Source: a virus
IMG/VR virus record: IMGVR_UViG_3300024256_000021
Coordinates: 1 to 40,498 of that record
Strand: one strand, 5' to 3'
Length of the DNA: 40,498 nt
This document shows, piece by piece, positions 1 to 8,279 of the stretch. The translations under genes and the position numbers were made by a program. The notes beneath the pieces are model-generated. The model ran no database searches. It had not been told where the DNA came from and saw nothing but the letters and a program-made list of their open reading frames with translations. Every line of letters starts with the position of its first letter. Positions within the stretch are counted from its first letter, which is position 1.

Positions 1-704
1 ATACCACCAGCTAACACTGCGTCAGCAATGTAACATACAATATCGTGTGTTTCAAGTGTGGATAAATTTTCACCATCAGATTTACTTTCTAAAATACCTT
101 TTATTTTAACAATACATTCCTTTAATGGTTGTGGTCCCGGTGCTTTACCGCCAGAAGTAACTAATCTAGCTCCTTTTGGTCTAATGTCGGAAAAATCAAA
201 TTCTATACTAGAACTTCTTTTATCACCAATATATGATTTCATCAATACTTTAATTGAGTCAGCCCACCCTTCGATTGAGTCCCCGATTAAGAACCTTCTT
301 TTTCTTTTACTATATGGTTTATTTATTGGTTGTAGTTTCTCTACATGATGTTTTTGTACTGAGTACCCAACACCTGTACCACCTAAAAGTAAAAACATTG
401 TCTCACTAAACGACTCTACTGAATCGATAGGTAAAAACGCACAGTTATAAACTCTGTTAGGTGATATCTCAATAGACTTACCAGCGAATTGCATTGATCT
501 CATCGATGGTAAAACTTTTTTATCATATACAAATTTATACTTTTCTTCTATTTCATCTTTTAATTCAGGATATTTCTTAATGTGCATATTCTTATTTCTA
601 GTCACCAATTCTTCCCATGTCTCTCTCCTATTCAATTCGGGTAGGTATTTAGCGTATTTCATATACACTGTGATATCTGATAATATTTTATTTGTTATGT
701 CCAT
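1..704 (-). CDS. nrdJ: Adenosylcobalamin-dependent (class II) ribonucleotide reductase, N-terminal part
   Basis: Partial gene; the 3' end lies beyond the left edge of the window, so only about 234 residues are visible. The reading frame opens with ATG at 704 and gives MDITNKILSD. The segment RRETWEELVTRN, then MRSMQFAGK, then YNCAFLPIDSVESFSE and the glycine-rich LLLGGTGVGYSVQKHH match the N-terminal region of monomeric class II ribonucleoside-triphosphate reductases. Cys88 in the NCAF motif corresponds to the N-terminal redox cysteine. The enzyme reduces ribonucleotides to deoxyribonucleotides for phage DNA synthesis using B12 as radical source, without needing a separate small subunit. It sits just downstream of the helicase gene in the same direction, consistent with a nucleotide/replication module. 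The thiyl-radical cysteine and the cobalamin site are outside the window, so the class assignment rests on N-terminal similarity. Confidence 0.85.
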   Translation of the reverse strand, partial: MDITNKILSDITVYMKYAKYLPELNRRETWEELVTRNKNMHIKKYPELKDEIEEKYKFVYDKKVLPSMRSMQFAGKSIEISPNRVYNCAFLPIDSVESFSETMFLLLGGTGVGYSVQKHHVEKLQPINKPYSKRKRRFLIGDSIEGWADSIKVLMKSYIGDKRSSSIEFDFSDIRPKGARLVTSGGKAPGPQPLKECIVKIKGILESKSDGENLSTLETHDIVCYIADAVLAGG

Positions 705-756
705 ATTCTTTATTTTTTTTGTGTTTTTATTTAGATCTTAAGGTGAGTATTTCCTT

Positions 757-807
757 AACGATTGATTTAAAATCGTTTGTTACATTTAAATAACTTAATT
801 AAGTTAT
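757..807 (-). other. Tandem hairpins after the helicase gene (possible terminator or mRNA end)
   Basis: An 18-bp perfect palindrome, ATAACTTAATTAAGTTAT, spans 790-807 and includes the helicase stop codon. A second hairpin follows downstream on the minus strand, with stem AACGATT (757-763) and AATCGTT (771-777). Neither is followed by a clear T-run, so an intrinsic terminator is doubtful; an mRNA-stabilising or processing structure is equally possible. Confidence 0.35.
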
Positions 808-2192
808 CCTCCTCCTGAAGTCGCTCTGTTTTTATTTATAACATCCGTTATAAAGTTCGCATCTTTCTTCTTTGTACCTTTTTCAAAGTCTAAGAAAGAT
901 ACGTCACTAGAATCATTAGTATCGATTACAAGTGTCCCATTATCAAATAAAATATCTTCAAATATAACACCATCTTTACCGAATCTAGATTTAAGAATCG
1001 CCATAGTGGCTCTACCTTCTTCTTTTTGTTCTAAAGTTTTAGCTACTGAAACAATGAAATGTCCGATTTGCCCCTTTTTAATAGAACCACCAATCATATC
1101 CGCTTGTACAACATTCGCCCCAATAGAACTTCTGTTTCCTTGTATCGCAGTCCAACCAACAATATCCAATTCTGATATCATAGTTTCAAATTGTCTCATA
1201 ACATTACCTTCACCTGACCATTCATCTTTAAATTGTTTGGTAGGTGCAATACAATCAATGTAATCCACAAAGACAACATCAGGTTTCATACCATTAGAAG
1301 TCAATTTCCTTAGATATTGTTTAATCTGAGGTATTGTTGTTCCATCACTAGCCATTTTCTTTAAGATAAGGTTACCTTCTTTACTCTTAAGGGTGGGTAA
1401 CAATCTTTTAACTTCTTCTTTGTTTTCTGTTAAATCACTTAAAGGTATTTCAGTCCAACATGTTAAATGTTTTCTCTGTATAACTTTTGGGTTATCTTCA
1501 AAAAAGATTTGAACTACATTGTATCCTAAATTATAAGCAGTATTAGCCATTCTAGTAACCAAAGTAGTTTTCCCAACTCCAAATGGAGCCAATATAACCC
1601 CTAACTCACCTTTAGCCAATCCACCATCCATAAGGTTATCTAAACCTACGATACCAGTTTGTATTGGTGATCTAAAGTCATCGCTAAGAACATCTTCTAT
1701 GGCGTGAAACACATCAATTCCATCATCGGTTACATCACCAATAGTTAAAGCTTGTTTTAATATTTCTTCACACTCTTCATATCTATCAAAATCTCCTGTA
1801 TCTAAAATCTTTTGGATTTTCTGATTAGCCTTCTTAAGTTCTTGTTGTTTGCAGAACTTAATGGCAACTTCTTGTGTATGTAAACAATCTTTACTATCAG
1901 AGTTTAGTACTTCTTTAACCATTTCTAAAGCCGACTCTCTGGCAATGTCTCTTCTAACTTCAGACTTAATAATTTGGTTTATAGTCTCATATGTAGGTAT
2001 AGTCTCATAACTATCTTTATAATCTTTTACACTAGCGATGATTAATCTAATATACTCATTATCAAAATAATTCGGTGAAATAATGTCTAAGATACTTTCT
2101 GAAAACTTAGTATCTTCAACAATTTGTTTAACTAACTTAATCTGAAAACTATACCCTAAATAACCTAAATTCTTAACTTCTTTTTTCTCCAT
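804..2192 (-). CDS. 41: Replicative DNA helicase, DnaB/T4 gp41 type
   Basis: A 462-aa RecA-fold helicase that would unwind the phage replication fork as a hexamer. The N-terminal 170 residues are helical, as in the DnaB/gp41 N-domain. The core begins near TGIVGLDNLMDGGL; Walker A is APFGVGKTTL (about 202-211) and Walker B is VVFVDYID (about 306-313). A conserved QGNR motif follows, then a stretch ending KSRFGKDG that resembles the DnaB C-terminal motif. Length fits gp41 (about 475 aa). It is followed by the RNR gene and preceded by a 163-aa gene and the 5'-3' exonuclease, forming a replication cluster. The N-terminal start is MEKKEVKNLG, 12 nt after the upstream stop. No separate primase or helicase loader is visible in the window. 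Confidence 0.9.
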   Translation of the reverse strand: MEKKEVKNLGYLGYSFQIKLVKQIVEDTKFSESILDIISPNYFDNEYIRLIIASVKDYKDSYETIPTYETINQIIKSEVRRDIARESALEMVKEVLNSDSKDCLHTQEVAIKFCKQQELKKANQKIQKILDTGDFDRYEECEEILKQALTIGDVTDDGIDVFHAIEDVLSDDFRSPIQTGIVGLDNLMDGGLAKGELGVILAPFGVGKTTLVTRMANTAYNLGYNVVQIFFEDNPKVIQRKHLTCWTEIPLSDLTENKEEVKRLLPTLKSKEGNLILKKMASDGTTIPQIKQYLRKLTSNGMKPDVVFVDYIDCIAPTKQFKDEWSGEGNVMRQFETMISELDIVGWTAIQGNRSSIGANVVQADMIGGSIKKGQIGHFIVSVAKTLEQKEEGRATMAILKSRFGKDGVIFEDILFDNGTLVIDTNDSSDVSFLDFEKGTKKKDANFITDVINKNRATSGGG

Positions 2193-2204
2193 AACTCTAT
2201 TAGT

Positions 2205-2696
2205 TTATTTATTAATAAATATGCAGTCTAAGTCATAATCACAATATTTTTTTGTATAATCTTTCTGACTTAACCCCTGTTGAATTTGATCAATGATTTT
2301 AGGTAAAATTTTTCTTATATCGACATCATATCTTACTTTTGGTGGGAAGTCATTTCCAGTAAAAATCTTTTCCCCTACAATTCTTTTCTTATGTAATATC
2401 TGAAAAGTGAAAAAGTCTTCTTCTTCGTAAATACCCTTTGTCTCAAACTCTGTAGTTACAACTTCTTCAGCGGTAGTATAAAAATATGGGTTATAGTATT
2501 TGTACATATAATCATATGTTTTATTTTTAAAATGTGTTTTAATAATATCTACACAATCATCTACTAACTCTTTTATCTCTATTGAAGATAATGAATTCTT
2601 ATTGAAATTATAAACTGGGAAGTTTCTTCCTACAATTGGGTTTCCGTTTATTTGAAATAAAAATTCATACGGAAATGTTTTATACACTTTTTTCAT
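2205..2696 (-). CDS. Unknown protein of the replication cluster
   Basis: 163 aa, not recognised. It is rich in Tyr, Phe, Lys and Asp, has no membrane segment and shows no motif I can name. The N-terminus (MKKVYKTFPYEFLFQING) overlaps the end of the exonuclease gene by 17 nt, which suggests translational coupling. The gene sits between the exonuclease and the helicase, so a role in replication, for example as an accessory or loader protein, is possible by position only. The sequence does not obviously resemble T4 gp59 or gp61. Confidence 0.75.
   Translation of the reverse strand: MKKVYKTFPYEFLFQINGNPIVGRNFPVYNFNKNSLSSIEIKELVDDCVDIIKTHFKNKTYDYMYKYYNPYFYTTAEEVVTTEFETKGIYEEEDFFTFQILHKKRIVGEKIFTGNDFPPKVRYDVDIRKILPKIIDQIQQGLSQKDYTKKYCDYDLDCIFINK
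2214..2222 (-). promoter_or_regulatory. ATATTTATT element before helicase gene
   Basis: Minus-strand ATATTTATT, 21 nt upstream of the helicase start and inside the last codons of the 163-aa gene. It is one of a set of similar elements found upstream of minus-strand genes in this window; promoter function is inferred only. Confidence 0.2.
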
Positions 2697-3744
2697 CTTT
2701 CTCTGTTTTTGTTTTTAAATAATAATTTTTCTCTTTTTTTATAATTCTTAGGAATGGTTGTAAAAAGTTTATATACCCATCTCTTCCTCCTGGTAACGCC
2801 ATCATTAAACCATCTTCAATCATCATATTAATCACATTTTTTACTTCTCTACCCTCTGGATCAATAGTGGTTTCAAATAAATAATCTAATTCTTCTTTTG
2901 AAGACTCTGTTAGTAATGGATTCTTAAGATTGATTAACTTTTCATTAATATCGTAAATATCTTTACCTTGTACACCAACAGTAACTCTATTTATTATATT
3001 ATCTAATGTTTTCAATCTATTTTTTCTTTCGTTTTGTATAGTATCAATCTTACTAATAATATTTTCCAATGTCAAAGTTTTTTCAACAATTTCTGGAAAA
3101 TATTTTTTAATAGTTTTTTCACTAATACCTTGTATCCCTTTTATGTTATCACTAACGTCACCAGAAATCATCTTTATTAGTTTAAGATTGGTGGGGTGAT
3201 GGTCAAAATAGTTCAAATAATTATCTTTAGTGACAATAGTTCTTAAGTTTAAAACATACATCCCCACTCTATCATCAATCAACTGACATAAATCTCTATC
3301 GTTGGATAGAATGACAACTTTTTCATTATCCTTTATCTTAGATACATAATACGCTATGGAATCATCAGCTTCAACTATCTCATCTTTATATTGTCTGATG
3401 AATAGTTCCTCACAATAAGACATTACCCTTTCTTTCTGAATATATAAATCTGGATCACTTTGTGGTGTTTCATTATAGAAATCTTTGTCTCTATTGGACT
3501 TATATTCCTTATATATGTCATACCTTAGTCTACCACTAAATCTTCCATCCCAGAAGACATATACCCTATCAAAACGATATTCTTTAATTATCTTCCTTAA
3601 CATAGTTAAGAACTGAAAAATACCGCCTATGTGGACATCCTTATTATAAAGATTTTTAGCTCCAAAATAGGCGGTTTTTAATAACGAGTCACCGTCAACT
3701 AATAAAGTGTGTGAGTAAGTTTTTTTCTTGTTAGGTAGTTTCAC
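2680..3744 (-). CDS. rnh: 5'-3' exonuclease / RNase H (FEN family, T4 rnh-like)
   Basis: A 354-aa PIN-like/FEN nuclease expected to remove RNA primers and 5' flaps from lagging-strand fragments. Metal-binding acidic motifs are in family order: LLVDGDSLL (Asp17, Asp19), VYVFWDGRFSGRLR (about 61-74), EADDS (125-129), LSNDRDLCQL (146-155) and the helix-hairpin-helix-like GDVSDNIKGIQGISEKT (195-211). Length is slightly above T4 RNase H (305 aa), with an added C-terminal Lys/Glu-rich tail. The gene overlaps the next one (163 aa) by 17 nt and follows uvsX by a 26-nt gap, so co-transcription with the recombination and replication genes is likely. DNA polymerase I-type fusions are excluded because no polymerase domain follows. 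Confidence 0.88.
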   Translation of the reverse strand: MKLPNKKKTYSHTLLVDGDSLLKTAYFGAKNLYNKDVHIGGIFQFLTMLRKIIKEYRFDRVYVFWDGRFSGRLRYDIYKEYKSNRDKDFYNETPQSDPDLYIQKERVMSYCEELFIRQYKDEIVEADDSIAYYVSKIKDNEKVVILSNDRDLCQLIDDRVGMYVLNLRTIVTKDNYLNYFDHHPTNLKLIKMISGDVSDNIKGIQGISEKTIKKYFPEIVEKTLTLENIISKIDTIQNERKNRLKTLDNIINRVTVGVQGKDIYDINEKLINLKNPLLTESSKEELDYLFETTIDPEGREVKNVINMMIEDGLMMALPGGRDGYINFLQPFLRIIKKEKNYYLKTKTEKDEKSV

Positions 3745-3770
3745 CGATCATATCTTATGTGGTTAAACAA

Positions 3771-4826
3771 TCAATCATCAGAATAATCTACGGGTGCTTC
3801 AATATATTCGTTATCAGAGACAATATCAAAATCTAACACATCGTTACCAACATTTTCAAATATTTCAGACCAATAAGTTTTCTGTTCGTCTTTATATTGA
3901 TCAATATATTTTTTATCGTCTTCAATAAAACCATGTGTTGTTGCCAATATTCTACAATCAGCAAACCCTAAACCATTCATATGGTTCTTATGTATACCAA
4001 CCTTAGTTCTAATAGCGAAATTAACTTTTCTACCTTTATTAGTGGCAGATAGTTTAGATACTCCAGCATTTTTTTGATTTCCAAATAAGAATACTAACGC
4101 ACAAGATAAGTATATTGATTGACCGCCCTTTGGTTGTATTTTAGGTTGTCCAAATGAATTATCTGGTAACTCTACCCAAGGCTGGTTTACGAATATCATA
4201 GTGTTAGTGTATGGGGATGATTCTTTTCTCGAAGATGTAATCCTCTGAGCCATTCCCATACCCCATTTTTCAGATATAGTTCTAGCGGTATGTTGATTAC
4301 CACCTTTCCCATCAAAACTCATTTTACAAGGTATAGTACCTATAGAGTCCCAACAAAATAGTATATCGTGAGGTAATTCCCCATTCTTTTGTCCATCTAA
4401 AACTTCCGTTACATATTCAAAAGCTTGTTCAATATAGTCAAATCCTAACTTATATAATAGGAATCCATCCCAAAAACCAGTAACCTCACCAGTTGTTTCA
4501 TCTATTTCCTCAACGTATTCAGTTTTTAACCCCATTTGTCTGGCGTGTTCAAAACTAAATTTTTGTTCAGTAATAATGAATATCGGTAAGATACCCTTTT
4601 TCTGGGCGTCTACCGCAGCTTGTATAAGTGCGGTAGTTTTTCCTGTGTCAGAATGACCTAACATCATATTAATTTGTCCCATAGCGGGTCCAGGTATACC
4701 TGTAGCCTTCTGGAAGGCTTCCCCCAAATCAAAATACTTTTGTTCTTTGTATCTCTCAGAGGAGGAAAACTTTTTTCTTATAGAAGAAAAATCAGATGTT
4801 TTCTTTTTTAAAGGTTTCTTAGCCAT
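3771..4826 (-). CDS. uvsX: UvsX/RecA-like recombinase
   Basis: A 351-aa RecA-fold ATPase that would form filaments on single-stranded DNA and drive strand exchange and recombination-dependent replication. Walker A is GHSDTGKT (57-64), the catalytic Glu lies in IITEQKF (about 85-91), and Walker B is ILFCWD (155-160), followed by SIGT. The disordered-loop region with GMGMAQRITSSRK and the motif IFVNQPW match UvsX more than bacterial RecA. The length is close to T4 UvsX (about 390 aa). The C-terminus is acidic (ending YSDD), as is usual for recombinases that regulate DNA access. It lies 13 nt downstream of gp32, its usual functional partner. No UvsY-like mediator is visible nearby. Confidence 0.88.
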   Translation of the reverse strand: MAKKPLKKKTSDFSSIRKKFSSSERYKEQKYFDLGEAFQKATGIPGPAMGQINMMLGHSDTGKTTALIQAAVDAQKKGILPIFIITEQKFSFEHARQMGLKTEYVEEIDETTGEVTGFWDGFLLYKLGFDYIEQAFEYVTEVLDGQKNGELPHDILFCWDSIGTIPCKMSFDGKGGNQHTARTISEKWGMGMAQRITSSRKESSPYTNTMIFVNQPWVELPDNSFGQPKIQPKGGQSIYLSCALVFLFGNQKNAGVSKLSATNKGRKVNFAIRTKVGIHKNHMNGLGFADCRILATTHGFIEDDKKYIDQYKDEQKTYWSEIFENVGNDVLDFDIVSDNEYIEAPVDYSDD

Positions 4827-4839
4827 ATATTATTTTATA

Positions 4840-5718
4840 TTAAAATGGTAGTTCGTCTTCATCAGAATCTTTAGAATTTAAATCTGTAACGAATACATCT
4901 TCTTTTTCCGAACTTTCTGAGGTGTCTGACATAAATGAAATCTCTTTTTCTAATGAAGCGGATTCAGCCTCTTCTTTGTCTTCTTCAGCAACATAAATCT
5001 TTTGTTCCGAATCCCAAATAGGCGTTTTATTCGTAGCAATAATTTCTAAATACTCAAGTGACTTTTTAGCGTAAACATCTTTATATGTCTCTTCGTTACC
5101 CATCCAGTCATTCGCCTTTGCGGTATCACTAGTTAAGATTGCAACATCATCACACATAATAGAATTAACGACAGAATGGTTTTTGTCATTTCTTCCAGCG
5201 ACAATTACGATATCCCTACCTTCTCTTGGATCAGTGATATCACCTTTTAATTTAAATAAAGGGATTAATTTATCCATAACACCGTCTCCAGTCCACTTAT
5301 GTTTAAATCTCCAAAACTTAACACCATCATCTTCGTTATCTCTATCGATACCTTTTACAACGTACCATTTACGAGGATTTAACCCTTTAGCCAATTCTTT
5401 AGCCTTTTCTGACCCATCTTCCAATAATGCACTTCTAGCTTCACATAATGGACAATGTTCTCCATCATTAAGTTTAGGACAATATGTTTTAGGGTACGTA
5501 CCATTTAACTCTTTCTCGTGGAAATAAGCTTCAGTAAATGGAGATTCCTCACCTTTTCCAGGTAAGATTCTAAAGGTTCTGGTTGCAGATTTTACACCTT
5601 TCTGTAATTTTTCTGTGAAGTACTTTTTAAGTCTATCTTCGTTAGAAATTTTTGATTTTCCTTTCGATTCAGTATTTTTTTCATACTGTGAAAGAATTGC
5701 GTCTAATTTTTTACTCAT
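4840..5718 (-). CDS. 32: Single-stranded DNA-binding protein, T4 gp32 type, with SSB-like tip
   Basis: 292 aa. Coats single-stranded DNA during replication and recombination. The zinc-binding set is His67, Cys80, Cys89 and Cys92 (spacing H-x12-C-x8-C-x2-C), almost the same as T4 gp32 (His64, Cys77, Cys87, Cys90). The basic N-terminus (SKKLDAILSQYEK) fits the cooperative-binding domain, and the core contains KWYVVKGIDR and KFWRFKHKW. The C-terminal 50 residues are very acidic, as expected, but end in DEDELPF. That is the tip type of bacterial SSB proteins (Asp-rich, then hydrophobic-Pro-Phe), not the usual gp32 ending. It is immediately upstream of uvsX. This gene is well supported; the meaning of the tip is inference. 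Confidence 0.9.
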   Translation of the reverse strand: MSKKLDAILSQYEKNTESKGKSKISNEDRLKKYFTEKLQKGVKSATRTFRILPGKGEESPFTEAYFHEKELNGTYPKTYCPKLNDGEHCPLCEARSALLEDGSEKAKELAKGLNPRKWYVVKGIDRDNEDDGVKFWRFKHKWTGDGVMDKLIPLFKLKGDITDPREGRDIVIVAGRNDKNHSVVNSIMCDDVAILTSDTAKANDWMGNEETYKDVYAKKSLEYLEIIATNKTPIWDSEQKIYVAEEDKEEAESASLEKEISFMSDTSESSEKEDVFVTDLNSKDSDEDELPF

Positions 5719-5815
5719 TTTTATTTTTTTTAATGTTTATTTAACAATAATAGTAATAAAACATTAAAAAGTCAATAAGTATCTTAAATTAGTTTATGTA
5801 TTTTGGTTATTTACG

Positions 5816-6895
5816 TTATTTCCCAGAAAAGTTTGAAGCGTCCTTGGACAATTTTTCGTTAGGGGTAATCTGTAAATTCTTTATAATATTTAATTTCGAG
5901 TCTTTAACGGTATTAGGATCATTACTGACAATATTAACAAAAGAATCTCTTAATGTTTTTTTAGGTATGGTTATTTGATCACCTATTAACGCTTCAGACC
6001 ACCTAATTGTGTCAATTTCTGCTACAGTAAAATCACCTAATGAAGTAGTACCATCCATCAAAGGGTTAAAATCTACATTCCCCCTATCAACTATTAGTTT
6101 ATTATTGCTTATCTTTATACCCCAAGTAGTTTTTGGTATCTTTACCAAATTTGTGTTCATTAAAAGTTTTTCCAATATTATATCTAAACCAATATTTAAG
6201 TTAGTTTCGAATAACTCATAATTACCTTTAATATCTGCACTCACCTCTATTAATCGATTCATTTTAAACAATCCGTCTGGGACATTAATATCCACATTAA
6301 AGGTTGCACCCCCACTAATATAATTAGTTGTTAACGTATCAATCTTAATTTGTGTTAATGTAATTTTTATAGTGACATTAAAATACCCCAAACCACTTCC
6401 CACATTTTCACTAAAAGACTCATCATATAATACACTTCCAACCTCTTTATTAAGTTCCCCATTAACCAATGGAATTATAATCTCTTGGATATCAGGTGTC
6501 TCAATGTACTCAGATATTAGTGTACTTAACTTAACACCATAATTTTCTGTTTTAGATTCGACTGCCTTTATAATATTTGACACAGCTCCTGCGAATTTAT
6601 CCCCAAAACCATCCGTTTCACCTGTATTATACCCTAATTGTTGTAACGTATCGCTTAAATTTTTCACTGTTTCGACATTGCTCCATTCACCAAAAAGATA
6701 ATCCCCCAACGATTTGGCAACTTTATCACCAAACCCTGGTTTTCCAGTATCATATCCCTTAGATGTTAAAAATTTTTGTATTTGTAAAAAATTCGGACCA
6801 GGTAAATTATCTTGTTCCGTCAGTAACCTATCTCCTTTCTGAAAAGAATAGAGTCTCTTAATTTTATCTATTTCCTCCGTCAAAGATATTTTCAT
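5816..6895 (-). CDS. Probable packaged protein with leader and two peptidoglycan-binding-like repeats
   Basis: 359 aa. The N-terminus reads LTEEIDKIKRLYSF and then GDRLLTE followed by Q28; Leu25-Thr26-Glu27 fits an (L/I)-x-E prohead-protease site, so residues 1-27 look like a capsid-targeting leader. Residues about 36-67 and 78-110 form two similar repeats (IQKFLTSKGYDTG then GFGDKVAKSLGDYL; LSDTLQQLGYNTG then GFGDKFAGAVSNII) that resemble PG_binding_1 domains. The remaining 250 residues are beta-strand rich, with alternating hydrophobic and polar residues such as GGATFNVDINVPDG, and I do not recognise them. There is no signal peptide. The start is set by ATG at 6895, 5 nt after the upstream stop, which suggests an operon with the acidic 247-aa gene. 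A role in contacting peptidoglycan after ejection is inferred. Confidence 0.75.
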   Translation of the reverse strand: MKISLTEEIDKIKRLYSFQKGDRLLTEQDNLPGPNFLQIQKFLTSKGYDTGKPGFGDKVAKSLGDYLFGEWSNVETVKNLSDTLQQLGYNTGETDGFGDKFAGAVSNIIKAVESKTENYGVKLSTLISEYIETPDIQEIIIPLVNGELNKEVGSVLYDESFSENVGSGLGYFNVTIKITLTQIKIDTLTTNYISGGATFNVDINVPDGLFKMNRLIEVSADIKGNYELFETNLNIGLDIILEKLLMNTNLVKIPKTTWGIKISNNKLIVDRGNVDFNPLMDGTTSLGDFTVAEIDTIRWSEALIGDQITIPKKTLRDSFVNIVSNDPNTVKDSKLNIIKNLQITPNEKLSKDASNFSGK

Positions 6896-6900
6896 AGTTA

Positions 6901-7644
6901 CTATTCTTCGTCTTCTTCGTTATTAGAAGTAAAGGAATCTCTTATTTCCTTTTTATCGTAATTATCAACATCGCTCTGAGTTAACGTATATTCAGTTTCT
7001 TCTTCGGTTGCTTCATACCCTTCTTTATCTGACCAAAAATCAGTTAAGGATACACTATATGGAAACGAATCCATTGACCTCATTTCTAACCTTTCTACTG
7101 GTGTAGGGTTTCTTTTTTCGATTTCTTTTTCTAAATCATCTATTTTACCTATTACCTGATCCATTCCTCCTACTTGGGATTCTAAATCTGATAGTTTACC
7201 CAATAGCTCATCCATTTTAGTATTAATACCATCTACAGATGTTTTTGTTTCTTCAGTTTTATCAACTATATCTGTAACATCTACCTCAACAGTTTCTTCT
7301 CCTCCCATATCGTCTGAAGCAAATTCATCTTCAACTTCAGCACCTTCACCAGCATCGGCAAATGGGTCAGTTTCTTCAGTACCAGTCGCATCAACCGCAA
7401 ATGGGTCTTCTACTGGAGTATCAGTTTCTTCACCTTCTGGTGTTTCATCACCAGCAGCATCAGCCGCAAATGGGTCCTCTACTGTATCATCAGTTTCTTC
7501 ATCCCCAACTGGATCTTGTTCATTTAAAATCTCGTCAAATAAAAAATTTTCTTTTTTATCAGTTTCTTCGGGAACATAAAAACTATATTCCAATAATTGT
7601 TGGTGTCTTTTTAATTCTTCAGATAATAATTCTTTCTTATTCAT
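6901..7644 (-). CDS. Highly acidic protein with DPFA repeats and leader-like N-terminus
   Basis: 247 aa, function unknown. The N-terminal part (NKKELLSEELKRHQQLLEY) is charged and helical, and Leu40-Asn41-Glu42 followed by Gln43 fits the same (L/I)-x-E pattern seen in neighbouring proteins. Residues about 45-115 are a low-complexity acidic stretch with four imperfect repeats around (V/T)(E/D)DPFA, mostly Glu, Asp, Thr, Gly and Ala. Residues about 120-165 form a probable coiled coil (VDGINTKMDELLGKLSDLE and onward). The C-terminus ends in a run of Glu and Asp. Strong acidity plus coiled coil would also suit a scaffolding or assembly protein. It sits between the 62-aa and 359-aa genes in the same operon. 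Confidence 0.75.
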   Translation of the reverse strand: MNKKELLSEELKRHQQLLEYSFYVPEETDKKENFLFDEILNEQDPVGDEETDDTVEDPFAADAAGDETPEGEETDTPVEDPFAVDATGTEETDPFADAGEGAEVEDEFASDDMGGEETVEVDVTDIVDKTEETKTSVDGINTKMDELLGKLSDLESQVGGMDQVIGKIDDLEKEIEKRNPTPVERLEMRSMDSFPYSVSLTDFWSDKEGYEATEEETEYTLTQSDVDNYDKKEIRDSFTSNNEEDEE

Positions 7645-7649
7645 TTCTA

Positions 7650-7838
7650 TTACATTAATAATTGTCTACCATCATTTGTTTTGTAAACTTTATTTACCCT
7701 CTCAACGATTTCTTTACCATCGTTGATTAAACATTCGTCACCTATACACTCTTTTTCTTCAGTATCGTTGTCACCCAAGAAATTATCTAGTTTTTTCTTA
7801 AGAACGTCTTTTTCGTTTGTGTCGTCTATATTATCCAT
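7650..7838 (-). CDS. Small unknown phage protein
   Basis: 62 aa, acidic in the N-terminal half with a CIGDEC pair of cysteines near the middle and a basic end, VNKVYKTNDGRQLLM. I do not recognise a domain. It ends 5 nt before the 247-aa gene starts, so it is probably co-transcribed. The start ATG at 7838 is preceded by an ATATTTATA element at 7853-7861. Confidence 0.6.
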   Translation of the reverse strand: MDNIDDTNEKDVLKKKLDNFLGDNDTEEKECIGDECLINDGKEIVERVNKVYKTNDGRQLLM

Positions 7839-7852
7839 AATACTTCTTTAAC

Positions 7853-7861
7853 TATAAATAT
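7853..7861 (-). promoter_or_regulatory. ATATTTATA element before the 62-aa gene
   Basis: Minus-strand TATATTTATA, 14 nt upstream of the ATG at 7838, in the 27-nt space after the 137-aa gene. Possible promoter core; inferred from recurrence at several gene starts. Confidence 0.3.
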
Positions 7862-7865
7862 AAAA

Positions 7866-8279
7866 TTATTCAGAAAAATCCCGTTCTATCCCCATTATTT
7901 TTAATTCACCTCTTTTAACAATGATTATTTTATTCTGGTAGTTATCCCAATCTATTTTAAAATCTTTATAATTTATATTACCAGATTCAGAATCACTAAG
8001 ACTTTCAATTAATAAATTTAATGCGTTTATGGTGTAAAAACAGACACCTTTTTTATGTACAATGATGGTTGTGGGGAAAAACGATGTTATATCAACGTTT
8101 TGATGTTCCTTGAGATATATTCTATATGTAAGAATTTTTTTATTATCCTCATCACAATTATACTGAAATATTTTATCGTCATCGATACCAAACCTTTTTA
8201 AAAGGTATTTTTTAAAACTATCAACTTTATCTAAATAAACAAAAGATGCTAGTGTTATACTTTTATCCGAATTCTCCAT
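7866..8279 (-). CDS. Unknown phage protein
   Basis: 137 aa, not recognised. Mixed alpha/beta composition, no membrane segment, no cysteine motif. It overlaps the end of the 200-aa gene by 17 nt, and the A+T-rich, Lys/Ile/Asn-rich coding matches its neighbour. The two genes are likely translationally coupled and may act together. It has no leader of the (L/I)-x-E type. Confidence 0.7.
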   Translation of the reverse strand: MENSDKSITLASFVYLDKVDSFKKYLLKRFGIDDDKIFQYNCDEDNKKILTYRIYLKEHQNVDITSFFPTTIIVHKKGVCFYTINALNLLIESLSDSESGNINYKDFKIDWDNYQNKIIIVKRGELKIMGIERDFSE

